This document shows positions 17,882 through 26,323 of a DNA stretch of 64,000 nucleotides, piece after piece. The translations under genes and the position numbers were made by a program. Origin of the DNA: Paraburkholderia aspalathi (GTDB lineage Bacteria > Pseudomonadota > Gammaproteobacteria > Burkholderiales > Burkholderiaceae); contig NZ_FPBH01000008.1 in the NCBI RefSeq assembly GCF_900116445.1, positions 62,001 to 126,000 of the forward strand. Reading direction: 5' to 3'. The notes under the pieces were generated by a model. That model was not told the DNA's origin, ran no database searches, and saw only the letters and a list, made by a program, of their open reading frames with translations. Position 1 is the stretch's first letter, and the number at the start of each line of letters is the position of its first letter.

Positions 17882-18050
17882 CGCTTTTTCTCGGCCATAC
17901 AAGCCACGGTACACGCGCCTTCAACAAAGCTTACCAGGTGCTCTTCACCATCTGTAGCACTTCACGCAATCTGCCTGGCTTCTCCCTCCGAAGTAACCGT
18001 TTTTTCGGAATTGTCTGATGTCAATCGCATCGTCGATGACGATACATTTT

Positions 18051-18070
18051 CAATGTAGTGAAAGCTACAT
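18051..18070. promoter_or_regulatory. Perfect inverted repeat before the low-GC operon
   Basis: AATGTAG-TGAAAG-CTACATT (arms 18051-18057 and 18064-18070) is a 7-base perfect inverted repeat ending six bases before the first ATG of the operon (18077). It is the only strong symmetry there, in an AT-rich stretch. It could be an operator or a leader hairpin. If the true start is the ATG at 18110, it lies 40-59 bp upstream, a usual operator position. Confidence 0.4.
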
Positions 18071-18076
18071 TCATAA

Positions 18077-18559
18077 ATGGCGGTATCCACCAAACTAAAT
18101 AAAAACACGATGACTACCAGACGATTATTTTTGCGAACAAGTGCATTGTCTCTTGTCGGCATCACGTCTCAAATTGCAAAGGCGACTCCCACATCTCCCC
18201 AAACTACAGCCACTCCGCTCCGCGGATATGCTTTAACAAACGGCGCGACTGCATTGAGGCGCGACGACGGGACATGGATATTTTGGGTGCGTATCATAAA
18301 TTTTCAGGACCCAAATAGCGATATTGCGGCAAATCTTCAGGTGGCGACGGATAAGGGGTTCTCGCAAATTATTGATGTCCTGCCTGTCACGCTCACAAAA
18401 ACAAAATCATTTATTGCTCAGACGGTGTACAGGCCAAAAACAGGCAATACGCAGCTCTATTATCGCTATGTTGTCGGGTCGAGCCCTTCTATCGCACCGT
18501 CCGTCAGTTCCTCAGTGAATTCAATTGCCCCGTGGAATACAGAGTCAAAGGCTGAATAA
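18077..18559 (+). CDS. Tat-exported protein with a PhoD-N-like (Fn3-like) domain
   Basis: 160 residues from ATG 18077, or 149 from ATG 18110; neither has a strong ribosome site. A twin-arginine signal (TTRRLFLRTSALSLVG) is followed by a cleavage site near AKA, so export as a folded protein is likely. The mature part (IFWVRI... LQVATDKGF... QLYYRYVVG) resembles the N-terminal beta-sandwich of PhoD-like phosphatases, but the metallophosphatase domain is absent and the protein ends Ser/Pro-rich. Codon use is AT-rich compared with neighbours. It is the first gene of an operon: the next gene starts one base after its stop. Function is not known. Confidence 0.6.
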   Translation: MAVSTKLNKNTMTTRRLFLRTSALSLVGITSQIAKATPTSPQTTATPLRGYALTNGATALRRDDGTWIFWVRIINFQDPNSDIAANLQVATDKGFSQIIDVLPVTLTKTKSFIAQTVYRPKTGNTQLYYRYVVGSSPSIAPSVSSSVNSIAPWNTESKAE

Positions 18560-18560
18560 A

Positions 18561-19316
18561 ATGGCAAAAGTGGAAATGGTGTTGCAATTCATCGAAAACG
18601 GTTCGAATTCGATGACTACTTATCAGGCGCTTATGGCCGCAGCAAATAGCCAAAATGACTCGCTGTCAGTTATTCAAAATGGCACAAACCTCGTGGCAAC
18701 AATATCAAATGTGGCACCGATGATGCAGCCAGTACGTATCATGACAAACGGATTGGCCGCGACGTCTGCATTAATACGAATTGCGACAGATTGGAAAGAC
18801 CCGAACAAAAAAGTCCAGGCGGGAGACGTGCTGACCGTCATAAGTGCGGTTGGAACGATCGCTGTTACGCTGCTTGTTTGGGCAGAAATTGGCCCGGGTG
18901 CCGCTGCAGTAGTTGGTGGACTCATCTTGGCTGCCGACCTGCAATCTTCCTTTCAGCCATATATAAACTCTACAAAAATATGGTTGGGTAATTATATGAC
19001 AACTCTGCTGCAAGTCTCGAATCCTCCGTCGGTTGCTAGTGCATCGCTTTATTGGTCAAGTCTCGGAACTGGAAGTGGGTACGTGCTTTCCTCCTACAAC
19101 GAAATATTGACGCAAAAGGGGATGTTCGTCTGTTTGAGCGACAAGGGTGTTTCAGGTAGCGGTTTGATACCTATGGGGACCCCCGTTCCAGGTAGCTTCA
19201 CGCCAGTCAACGAAGATCAATACAAGGAAAACTATTGCCGATATCTGAGTGTTGAACAGGGTTGGAGCGATATCGTTAGTGGAATGGATTATTGCAAGAA
19301 CGTAAAATTCAGATAG
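18561..19316 (+). CDS. Hypothetical protein with a glycine-rich hydrophobic segment
   Basis: 251 residues from the ATG at 18561. No signal peptide is visible. Residues about 90-127 form one long hydrophobic Gly/Ala-rich stretch (VLTVISAVGTIAVTLLVWAE, then GPGAAAVVGGLILAADL), like glycine-zipper segments seen in membrane-inserting proteins. The N-terminal 80 residues are polar and helical; the C-terminal 120 residues are Ser/Tyr-rich with three Cys. I do not recognise a family. It is coupled to the upstream Tat-exported gene (one-base gap) and followed closely by a multi-TM gene. A membrane-active effector is one possibility, but this is inference only. Confidence 0.6.
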   Translation: MAKVEMVLQFIENGSNSMTTYQALMAAANSQNDSLSVIQNGTNLVATISNVAPMMQPVRIMTNGLAATSALIRIATDWKDPNKKVQAGDVLTVISAVGTIAVTLLVWAEIGPGAAAVVGGLILAADLQSSFQPYINSTKIWLGNYMTTLLQVSNPPSVASASLYWSSLGTGSGYVLSSYNEILTQKGMFVCLSDKGVSGSGLIPMGTPVPGSFTPVNEDQYKENYCRYLSVEQGWSDIVSGMDYCKNVKFR

Positions 19317-19318
19317 CT

Positions 19319-19720
19319 ATGACAGCAATGCCGCGTTGCATTCGGGTTTCACTTATCGGATTCTTTCTCGCCTTCCTGTGCGAGGCTTGGGTAGAAATCG
19401 CCTTACTTCAATCCGGCTCTCTGCCGTGGGAAGGCTGTCTGGCCGTGTTCGTAAGTCTTGTGGCGAATCTGCTGGCGCTTGTGTATGGGATAAAGAGAAA
19501 GAGATGGGCTTACGACCTGCTTAAGTGGATCGCGGCCTTTCTTCTTCTATGGACTATATTCGGGCACCCATATTTGCAAGAATTGGGATTGTGGGCTATC
19601 GCACTAATTACCCTTTGTGTGTGGCTCCGACTCGGCGCGCTTCTCATATTGCGGCGCAAGGCGGTGAAAGATTGGATCGAAGCGACTACTACCGGCGACG
19701 GTCTGCAGTGGCGTAGATGA
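19319..19720 (+). CDS. Multi-pass membrane protein of the low-GC operon
   Basis: 133 residues from ATG 19319, two bases after the upstream stop codon. About four hydrophobic segments (around residues 10-30, 35-60, 70-85 and 90-110) with positively charged loops predict an inner-membrane protein. No family is recognised. Its position directly after a hydrophobic protein of unknown function resembles an immunity gene or partner subunit, but nothing in the sequence proves this. A 16-bp-stem hairpin follows. Confidence 0.6.
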   Translation: MTAMPRCIRVSLIGFFLAFLCEAWVEIALLQSGSLPWEGCLAVFVSLVANLLALVYGIKRKRWAYDLLKWIAAFLLLWTIFGHPYLQELGLWAIALITLCVWLRLGALLILRRKAVKDWIEATTTGDGLQWRR

Positions 19721-19746
19721 ATGACGAATAAGCGGCCTCTCTCTCC

Positions 19747-19783
19747 TGCCATCGACTACCGCATTGCGCGGTAGTCGATGGCA
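19747..19783. terminator. Perfect 16-bp hairpin between convergent genes
   Basis: The arms TGCCATCGACTACCGC (19747-19762) and GCGGTAGTCGATGGCA (19768-19783) pair perfectly around a 5-base loop. No long T-run follows on either strand. It sits between the low-GC operon and a convergent gene and probably ends transcription from one or both. Confidence 0.6.
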
Positions 19784-19827
19784 GCGATTCTTCCTTCAAG
19801 ATTTCGTGACTTTGTAAGTACCGAGGC

Positions 19828-20286
19828 TTAGGGTTTCAGCAACCTGTAGACCTTCGCCGACCTCCGCCAGGAGAATAGTGTCCAAGCGTTCATTGCTGCG
19901 ACCGCGACAATCCATACTACGACGCGCGCACTGGCGTTGCCGCTGTGAGCCTCGTGTATCCATTTAAGGCAAAGCAGGGCTGACACTAGGATGCCAGCCA
20001 CAAACCACCAGAAGGAAATCTCGGGCGAATTGATGCCGCAAATCTCACCGGTGGAGTGGTTTAGCCATCCAACGAGCGTTTGCCAGTTATCTGTATCGCG
20101 CAGCACCGCCGTCACGACCATGCCGCTTTCAAGTCGAGGCGCGCCGCGCATTTGTACAGCGTACTGGCGTTTGCCTGCAACCGTTACGTTAAAGGCTGTG
20201 CTGATTGTTCTACTACCATATTTGTCTTTCTCGGCGACTATCCCATCGATGTTTTCAAGCGTGACGGTGATGGCATGGTAGGTCAT
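19828..20286 (-). CDS. Membrane protein with soluble N-terminal domain and two C-terminal TM helices
   Basis: 152 residues. Residues 1-85 look soluble and beta-rich (ITVTLENIDG, then TISTAFNVTV). Two hydrophobic segments follow (WWFVAGILVSALLCLKW and VVVWIVAVAAMNAWTLF), so the N-terminal part may face the periplasm or cytoplasm anchored by the tail. No family is recognised. Codon use is less GC-rich than the chromosome around it, and it is convergent with the three-gene operon, so it is likely part of the same accessory region. Confidence 0.55.
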   Translation of the reverse strand: MTYHAITVTLENIDGIVAEKDKYGSRTISTAFNVTVAGKRQYAVQMRGAPRLESGMVVTAVLRDTDNWQTLVGWLNHSTGEICGINSPEISFWWFVAGILVSALLCLKWIHEAHSGNASARVVVWIVAVAAMNAWTLFSWRRSAKVYRLLKP

Positions 20287-20467
20287 AAGCGGATGGCACA
20301 GGAGCTGAGTCTATAAGCTGCAAGCATAGCTGTGCTCCGTAATCCCGAGACACTGACCGTACGGGTTTTTGACGCCGCATTGCGCTTAGTCAATGCGTTT
20401 CTCGGGCCGCCATGTTTGCGGCAGTTCTGTGCTCGATGCATTGCATTACTCAGGTCCCCCGCGCGTT

Positions 20468-20998
20468 TCAAAACTGCCCAAACCCCGTCAGCCCAATCAA
20501 ACTCCCCGCTGCTAGCAACCACAGCGGATGAATCCGCGTTTTCAACGCCAGCACAGCGGTAAATGCGCAGATTGCCCATGCGATCGCCGTTGGGTTCGAC
20601 GCTTCGGCGATCAGGGACGCACTCGCCGCGACGATGCCGGCCGTCACCGGCACCAGTCCCATTTGCGCGTAACGCCGCCACGGACGGTCCTTGAACCGGT
20701 CCCACGCATGCAGCGCAAGAATTGTCACGAGCGACGAAGGTCCGAACTTCGCCACTGAAGTCACGAGCATCCCCGCCCAACCCGCCACGTGCCAACCGAC
20801 CAACGTCACGATCATCAGATTGGGCCCCGGCGCCGCTTGCGCAAGCGCGAACAGCGCGCTGAATTCGCTGGCCGGCATCCAGTGATGCACATCCACCACC
20901 TGTCGCTGCATCTCCGGAAGGATCGTGTTGCCGCCACCAAACGCGAGCAACGAAAGCTGACTGAAAATGATGGCCAGAGAAATGAGCGTGTCGGTCAT
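20468..20998 (-). CDS. Chromate transporter, short-chain CHR subunit (second)
   Basis: 176 residues with about six hydrophobic segments. The CHR-domain signatures are FSQLSLLAFGGGNTILPEMQ and the PGPNLMIVTLVGW loop. Short CHR proteins work in pairs to export chromate, and some act on other anions. Its ATG overlaps the stop of the upstream CHR gene (ATGA), so the two are translationally coupled. Confidence 0.88.
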   Translation of the reverse strand: MTDTLISLAIIFSQLSLLAFGGGNTILPEMQRQVVDVHHWMPASEFSALFALAQAAPGPNLMIVTLVGWHVAGWAGMLVTSVAKFGPSSLVTILALHAWDRFKDRPWRRYAQMGLVPVTAGIVAASASLIAEASNPTAIAWAICAFTAVLALKTRIHPLWLLAAGSLIGLTGFGQF

Positions 20999-21564
20999 CG
21001 TGCGGCCCTCGACGCGATGTAGATGCTGAGCGGCGTGAGCACCAGCATCGTGGGCAGAAGCGGCAGCCGCATGATGGCGATCGCGATGAAGCCGAGCGCC
21101 GCGATAAGCGCGGCCATCGGTTTATCGCGCAATGGCAGAAGGATTTTCACGGCCATCGAGATCAGCAGGCCGGACGCCGCCGCGGCGAGGCCGGCAAACA
21201 GATGGCGAACGTGCGGGTCGTTTTGCGTGTGTTCGTACAGCACGCCAAGGCCGATCACCACCAGCGAAGGCCCCGCGATCAGCCCGAGCAACCCCGCCAG
21301 CGCACCCGGCACGCCGCGAAAGCGCATCCCGATCGCCACCGAAAGATTGATCACATTGCCGCCCGGCAGGAATTGGCACAGGCCCAGCAAGTCGGTGAAT
21401 TCCGCACCGGTCAGCCAGCGCCGTTGCTCGACCACGGCGCGGCGCGCCAGCGGCAATGCGCCGCCGAATGAGATCAGCCCGAGGCCGAGAAAGCCGCCAA
21501 AAATTTCCCGCAATGTGGGCGTGGGCGCCCGGTCGGCCGTGGCTGAGGTGAGATCGTGATCCAT
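20995..21564 (-). CDS. Chromate transporter, short-chain CHR subunit (first)
   Basis: 189 residues from ATG 21564. The CHR signatures are GLGLISFGGALPLARRAVVE and LCQFLPGGNVINLSVAIG, with the rest forming five to six hydrophobic segments. It is the first half of a split two-gene chromate transporter with the adjacent CHR gene, which it overlaps by four bases. The longer frame up to 21732 is rejected because its extra N-terminus is unlike CHR proteins. A LysR gene is divergently transcribed 97 bp away. Confidence 0.88.
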   Translation of the reverse strand: MDHDLTSATADRAPTPTLREIFGGFLGLGLISFGGALPLARRAVVEQRRWLTGAEFTDLLGLCQFLPGGNVINLSVAIGMRFRGVPGALAGLLGLIAGPSLVVIGLGVLYEHTQNDPHVRHLFAGLAAAASGLLISMAVKILLPLRDKPMAALIAALGFIAIAIMRLPLLPTMLVLTPLSIYIASRAAR

Positions 21565-21661
21565 TTCGACAAGCTTCCAGTTCAAGCTCTGGAGGTTAGC
21601 GCCGAACCGGCTCTGGGCAAAACGATTTTTGAGCGCGCCTTTGTGATCTAGAATCACAAGC

Positions 21662-22579
21662 ATGGCTCGTAATCTTCCCCCCTTTCCGGCGCTGCGTGCC
21701 TTCGAAGCGGCCGCACGGCATGAAAGTTTCACTGCCGCTGCGAACGAATTGCATGTGACGCACGGTGCAATTAGCCGGCAAGTCGCGGCTTTCGAAACAT
21801 GGCTCGGTGTGCAGGTGTTTCATCGCCGGGGCAAGCGCGTGCGTCTGACCGACGACGGGCGTCGCTATCTGGGCACCGTCCAGGCCGCGTTCGACAGCAT
21901 CGCGCTTGCTACGGATCAACTGCGCGATACGGGCGTCGTTCACGTTTTACGAGTGAATGCGCTGCCGACCTTCGCAATGAAGTGGCTGCTGCCGCGGCTT
22001 CATCAATTCCAGCGCAAGGTGCCGAATGTGGAATTGCGCCTATCGACTTCAAACGCACCGGTCGAAACATTGGACGGCTTCGACGTCGCCGTGCGGCGCG
22101 GGCCGGCACATTGGCCGAACTGCGTGAGCGGCCATTTTCTTGGCGAGAGCGAGATTCCGGTCTGCAGTCCCGCGCTCCTGCAACGCTCGCCGATCAAGGT
22201 GGCTGACGATCTCGCGAAGCACGTGCTGTTGCATTCAGACACGCGGCCCGATGCGTGGAGCAACTGGTTATCGGCGGCAGGGGCCACGGCGACATGCCGG
22301 AAGAAGCAGTCGTTCGATCACTTCTATCTGGCCTTGCAGGCCGCGGTGGATGGGCTCGGCGTGGCGCTCGGCCCGTTGCCTTTATTGGCGGATGAGCTGG
22401 CATCAGGACGGCTCGTCGTGCCGTTGGCCGGTCCGCGTATCGATGCACGCGGCTATTGGTGGGTGGCGAGGCGGGAGGTCGCGCAGGCGCCGCTAGTGGC
22501 GCAGTTCTGCGAATGGCTGCAAGCGCAGGGCGATCAGACCGATGTAGTGGAAGCGAGCGACCTGGAGGCCGCTCGCTAG
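21662..22579 (+). CDS. LysR-family regulator, GcvA-like
   Basis: A 305-residue LysR regulator. The HTH is at about residues 5-65 (LHVTHGAISRQVAAFETWLG), followed by the effector domain. The layout resembles GcvA-type LysR proteins. It is divergent from the chromate-transporter pair with a short spacer, and is its likely regulator. Confidence 0.85.
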   Translation: MARNLPPFPALRAFEAAARHESFTAAANELHVTHGAISRQVAAFETWLGVQVFHRRGKRVRLTDDGRRYLGTVQAAFDSIALATDQLRDTGVVHVLRVNALPTFAMKWLLPRLHQFQRKVPNVELRLSTSNAPVETLDGFDVAVRRGPAHWPNCVSGHFLGESEIPVCSPALLQRSPIKVADDLAKHVLLHSDTRPDAWSNWLSAAGATATCRKKQSFDHFYLALQAAVDGLGVALGPLPLLADELASGRLVVPLAGPRIDARGYWWVARREVAQAPLVAQFCEWLQAQGDQTDVVEASDLEAAR

Positions 22580-22659
22580 AACCCGCGTGCGTTGCTCTGT
22601 TCAATGACGCATTGAATATCAGCAAGCCGACTTCGCGCACGGGGCGCGAAGCTCCAGCA

Positions 22660-23403
22660 TCACAGATAGAACATCCGGTCTTCATCCGACTTGGCCGGAT
22701 GCGGTTCGGTTTCTTCGCGGTCTTCATAAAACTTCAACACGGCTTCGAGCACCTGGTCCGGATCGTCGATCACCTGCATCAAGTCCATATCCGTCGGATT
22801 GATCAGGCCCATCGGCGTGAGTGAGTTCTTGAACCACGCAAGCAGGCCTTCCCAGAACTCGCCGCCCACCAGAATGATCGGCACGTGGCGCGACTTCTTG
22901 GTTTGAATCAGCGTGAGGACTTCGGCGAGCTCGTCCAGCGTGCCGAAACCGCCCGGCATGACGATCACTGCATCCGAGTTCTTCACGAACGTGACCTTGC
23001 GCGTGAAGAAATGGCGGAAGCGCAGCGAGATGTCCTGCCATTGATTGCCCGATTGCTCGTGCGGCAGTTCGATGTTCAGGCCGACCGAAGGGGCTTTGCC
23101 TGCATGGGCGCCCTTGTTGGCCGCCTCCATGATGCCGGGGCCGCCGCCCGAGATGACCGCGAAGCCGGCGTCCGACAGCTTGCGCGCGATTTGCGTGGCG
23201 AGTTTGTAATACGGCGAGTTCGGTTTCAGGCGCGCTGAACCATAGATGCTGACAGCCGGACGAATCTCCGAGAGGTACTCGGTCGCCTCGATAAACTCTG
23301 CCATAATCGTGAACATCTGCCACGATGCGCGGGCCTTCTTAGCCGTAGCGCGCTCTTGATCTGCGAGTGATCGCAGACTCGGAATCACTTTTCTCTTAGT
23401 CAT
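22660..23403 (-). CDS. LOG-family Rossmann-fold protein (TIGR00730)
   Basis: A 247-residue protein. The signature SGGGPGIMEAANKGA and the PGGFGTLDE motif identify the LOG family (cytokinin-riboside-monophosphate phosphoribohydrolase fold); in bacteria it hydrolyses nucleotide monophosphates. It starts at 23403, one base from the polA ATG on the other strand. An internal ATG (MFTIMAEF) is a possible shorter start. The extra N-terminal stretch is seen in Burkholderia relatives. The substrate in this organism is not known. Confidence 0.88.
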   Translation of the reverse strand: MTKRKVIPSLRSLADQERATAKKARASWQMFTIMAEFIEATEYLSEIRPAVSIYGSARLKPNSPYYKLATQIARKLSDAGFAVISGGGPGIMEAANKGAHAGKAPSVGLNIELPHEQSGNQWQDISLRFRHFFTRKVTFVKNSDAVIVMPGGFGTLDELAEVLTLIQTKKSRHVPIILVGGEFWEGLLAWFKNSLTPMGLINPTDMDLMQVIDDPDQVLEAVLKFYEDREETEPHPAKSDEDRMFYL

Positions 23404-23404
23404 A

Positions 23405-26146
23405 ATGCCTGAAGAACGAAGCCTTGAAGGTAAGACCCTGCTATTGGTCGACGGTTCGAGTTATCTGTACCGGGCCTACCATGCGATGCCTGATCTGCGC
23501 GGACCCGAGGGTGGCCCGACGGGTGCGCTCTATGGGATGATCAACATGCTGCGGCGCATGCGCAAGGAAGTTACTGCAGAGTATAGCGCGTGCGTGTTCG
23601 ACGCCAAGGGCAAAACGTTTCGCGACGACTGGTATGCCGACTATAAGGCGAATCGTCCGTCGATGCCCGAGGATCTCGCGCGTCAGATCGAGCCGATTCA
23701 CGTCGCCGTGCGCGCGCTCGGCTGGCCGCTCCTGATGATCGAAGGCGTCGAAGCTGACGACGTGATCGGCACGCTCAGCACCGAGGCGGAAAAGCGCGGC
23801 ATGAATGTGATCGTGTCGACTGGGGACAAGGATCTGGCGCAGCTCGTGTCGGATCATGTCACCCTCATCAATACGATGACTAATGAGAAGCTCGACCGCG
23901 AAGGCGTGATCGCCAAATTCGGCGTGCCGCCGGAGCGCATCATCGACTACCTGTCGTTGATCGGCGATACCGTCGACAACGTGCCCGGCGTCGAAAAATG
24001 CGGGCCGAAAACGGCGATCAAATGGCTGACGCAGTACGAAACCCTCGACGGCATCGTCGCACATGCGGACGAGATCAAAGGTGCGGTAGGAGACAATCTG
24101 CGACGTGCGCTCGATTTTCTGCCGATGGCGAAGAAACTCGTCACCGTCGAGCGCCAATGCGATCTGACCGGTCATATCGTGTCGATCGAAGAAAGCCTGG
24201 AAAGCCGGCCGGAATCGCGCGAAGAACTGCGCGACGTGTTCACGCGCAACGGCTTTAAGACCTGGCTGCGTGAGGTGGAAGTCGCGGAAGTCGTGGAAGG
24301 TCCCGAGACCGATGTGCCGCCGGCGCTCACCGTGGATCACGAACGTCACTACGACACCGTGCAGACCTGGGAGCAGCTCGACGCGTGGCTTGAGAAGATC
24401 AACGCCGCTGAGTTGACTGCGTTCGATACCGAAACCACCTCGCTCGACCCGATGACCGCGCAAATCGTGGGCTTGTCGTTCTCGGTCGAGCCTGGTTATG
24501 CCGCTTATGTGCCGGTCGCGCATCGCGGTCCGGACGCACCCGTGCAACTGCCGCGCGATGAAGTCCTCGCGAAGCTCAAGCCGTGGCTGGAAAGCGCCGA
24601 CCACAAGAAGGTCGGCCAGCACATGAAGTACGACGAACAGGTGCTGGCGAACTACGGCATCGAAATGCGCGGCGTCGAACACGACACGCTGCTGGAATCG
24701 TACGTGCTCGAATCGCACCGTACGCATGACATGGACAGCCTCGCGCTGCGCCATCTCGGCATCAAGACGATCAAGTATGAAGAGGTGGCGGGCAAGGGCG
24801 CGTCGCAGATCGGCTTCGACGAAGTCGCGCTGGAAACGGCCGCCGAATACGCGGCGGAAGACGCCGACATCACCTTGCGTCTGCATCAGGCCTTGTATCC
24901 GCAAGTGGCCGCGGAGAAGACGCTCGACTACGTGTATCGCGACATCGAAGTGCCGACCTCGCGCGTTTTGCGCAAGATGGAGCGCACCGGCGTGCTGATC
25001 GACGCCGAAAAGCTGCGCGCGCAAAGCAGTGAAATCGCCACGCGTCTGATTCAGCTGGAAAGCGAAGCGTACGTGTTGGCCGGCGGCGAATTCAATCTTG
25101 GTTCACCGAAGCAGATTGGTCAGATTTTCTTCGAGAAGCTCGAATTGCCGGTGGTCAAGAAGACTCCGAGCGGCGCGCCGTCCACCGACGAAGAAGTGCT
25201 GCAAAAGCTGGCCGAAGACTATCCGCTGCCGAAGATCCTGCTCGAGCATCGCGGTTTGTCGAAGCTGAAATCGACCTACACGGACAAGCTGCCGCGCATG
25301 GTCAACGCCGAGACCGGTCGTGTGCATACGAACTATGCGCAGGCGGTGGCGGTCACGGGCCGGCTGGCGTCGAACGATCCGAACCTGCAGAACATCCCCG
25401 TGCGCACCGGCGAAGGGCGGCGCATTCGCGAGGCGTTTATCGCACCGCCGGGCCACAAGCTCGTCTCTGCCGACTACTCGCAGATCGAATTGCGCATCAT
25501 GGCGCACATTTCCGGCGACGAATCCCTGCTGCGTGCGTTTTCGCAGGGCGAAGACATTCACCGCGCCACTGCAGCGGAGATTTTCAGCGTGACGCCGCTC
25601 GAAGTGTCGAACGATCAACGGCGCGTAGCGAAGGTCATCAACTTCGGACTGATCTACGGCATGAGCGCGTTCGGTCTCGCCGCGAACCTCGGCATTACGC
25701 GTGACGCGGCCAAGCTGTATATCGACCGCTACTTCGCGCGTTATCCGGGCGTTGCGCGTTATATGGACGAAACGCGTCTGAGCGCGAAGTCCAAGGGCTA
25801 CGTGGAAACGGCGTTCGGCCGCCGCCTGTGGCTGCCGGAGATCAACGGCGGCAACGGCCCGCGCCGTCAGGCTGCAGAGCGCGCGGCCATTAACGCACCG
25901 ATGCAAGGCACGGCCGCCGATCTGATCAAGCTGTCGATGATCGCGGTGCAGAAGTGGATCGAAGAATCGAAGGTCGGAACGCGCATGATCATGCAGGTGC
26001 ACGACGAACTGATCCTCGAAGTGCCGGACGCGGAATTGTCCGATGTACGTAAGCGCTTGCCGGAACTGATGTGCGGTGTCGCCGCGCTGAAAGTGCCGCT
26101 GGTCGCCGAAGTGGGCGCCGGCCTGAATTGGGAAGAAGCGCATTGA
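23405..26146 (+). CDS. polA: DNA polymerase I
   Basis: 913 residues with all three parts. The 5'-3' exonuclease domain is at about 1-300 (LLVDGSSYLYRAYHAMPDLR). The 3'-5' exonuclease at about 330-510 keeps FDTETTSLDP, so proofreading is likely intact. The polymerase domain is at about 520-913, with motif A YSQIELRIMA, motif B (RRVAKVINFGLIYG) and motif C MQVHDELILE. It fills gaps in replication and repair. It begins one base after the divergent LOG gene's ATG, so its promoter must lie within that gene. An inverted repeat (26152-26198) follows. Confidence 0.97.
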   Translation: MPEERSLEGKTLLLVDGSSYLYRAYHAMPDLRGPEGGPTGALYGMINMLRRMRKEVTAEYSACVFDAKGKTFRDDWYADYKANRPSMPEDLARQIEPIHVAVRALGWPLLMIEGVEADDVIGTLSTEAEKRGMNVIVSTGDKDLAQLVSDHVTLINTMTNEKLDREGVIAKFGVPPERIIDYLSLIGDTVDNVPGVEKCGPKTAIKWLTQYETLDGIVAHADEIKGAVGDNLRRALDFLPMAKKLVTVERQCDLTGHIVSIEESLESRPESREELRDVFTRNGFKTWLREVEVAEVVEGPETDVPPALTVDHERHYDTVQTWEQLDAWLEKINAAELTAFDTETTSLDPMTAQIVGLSFSVEPGYAAYVPVAHRGPDAPVQLPRDEVLAKLKPWLESADHKKVGQHMKYDEQVLANYGIEMRGVEHDTLLESYVLESHRTHDMDSLALRHLGIKTIKYEEVAGKGASQIGFDEVALETAAEYAAEDADITLRLHQALYPQVAAEKTLDYVYRDIEVPTSRVLRKMERTGVLIDAEKLRAQSSEIATRLIQLESEAYVLAGGEFNLGSPKQIGQIFFEKLELPVVKKTPSGAPSTDEEVLQKLAEDYPLPKILLEHRGLSKLKSTYTDKLPRMVNAETGRVHTNYAQAVAVTGRLASNDPNLQNIPVRTGEGRRIREAFIAPPGHKLVSADYSQIELRIMAHISGDESLLRAFSQGEDIHRATAAEIFSVTPLEVSNDQRRVAKVINFGLIYGMSAFGLAANLGITRDAAKLYIDRYFARYPGVARYMDETRLSAKSKGYVETAFGRRLWLPEINGGNGPRRQAAERAAINAPMQGTAADLIKLSMIAVQKWIEESKVGTRMIMQVHDELILEVPDAELSDVRKRLPELMCGVAALKVPLVAEVGAGLNWEEAH

Positions 26147-26151
26147 CGTGC

Positions 26152-26198
26152 ATGTGACGGCGCGTGCGATAGGCGATATCGTCGCGCGCATGTCACAT
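26152..26198. repeat. Imperfect long inverted repeat after polA
   Basis: ATGTGAC (26152-26158) and GTCACAT (26192-26198) bound an inner symmetric stretch with GCGCG and CGATA pairing CGCGC and TATCG. It can form a long hairpin soon after the polA stop. No T-run is present, so it is not a standard terminator; it could still pause or end transcription. Confidence 0.4.
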
Positions 26199-26323
26199 AT
26201 GTGTATTGATGGCTTGTGACAACCCGTGCCGCTCGCGGACAATCGCCAGGACAGACGGCGCGCGTTTCATGCTTCAGGCGTGCCGTCGCGACGCATAACC
26301 CATCGGCAAATACGGAGAGTTCA

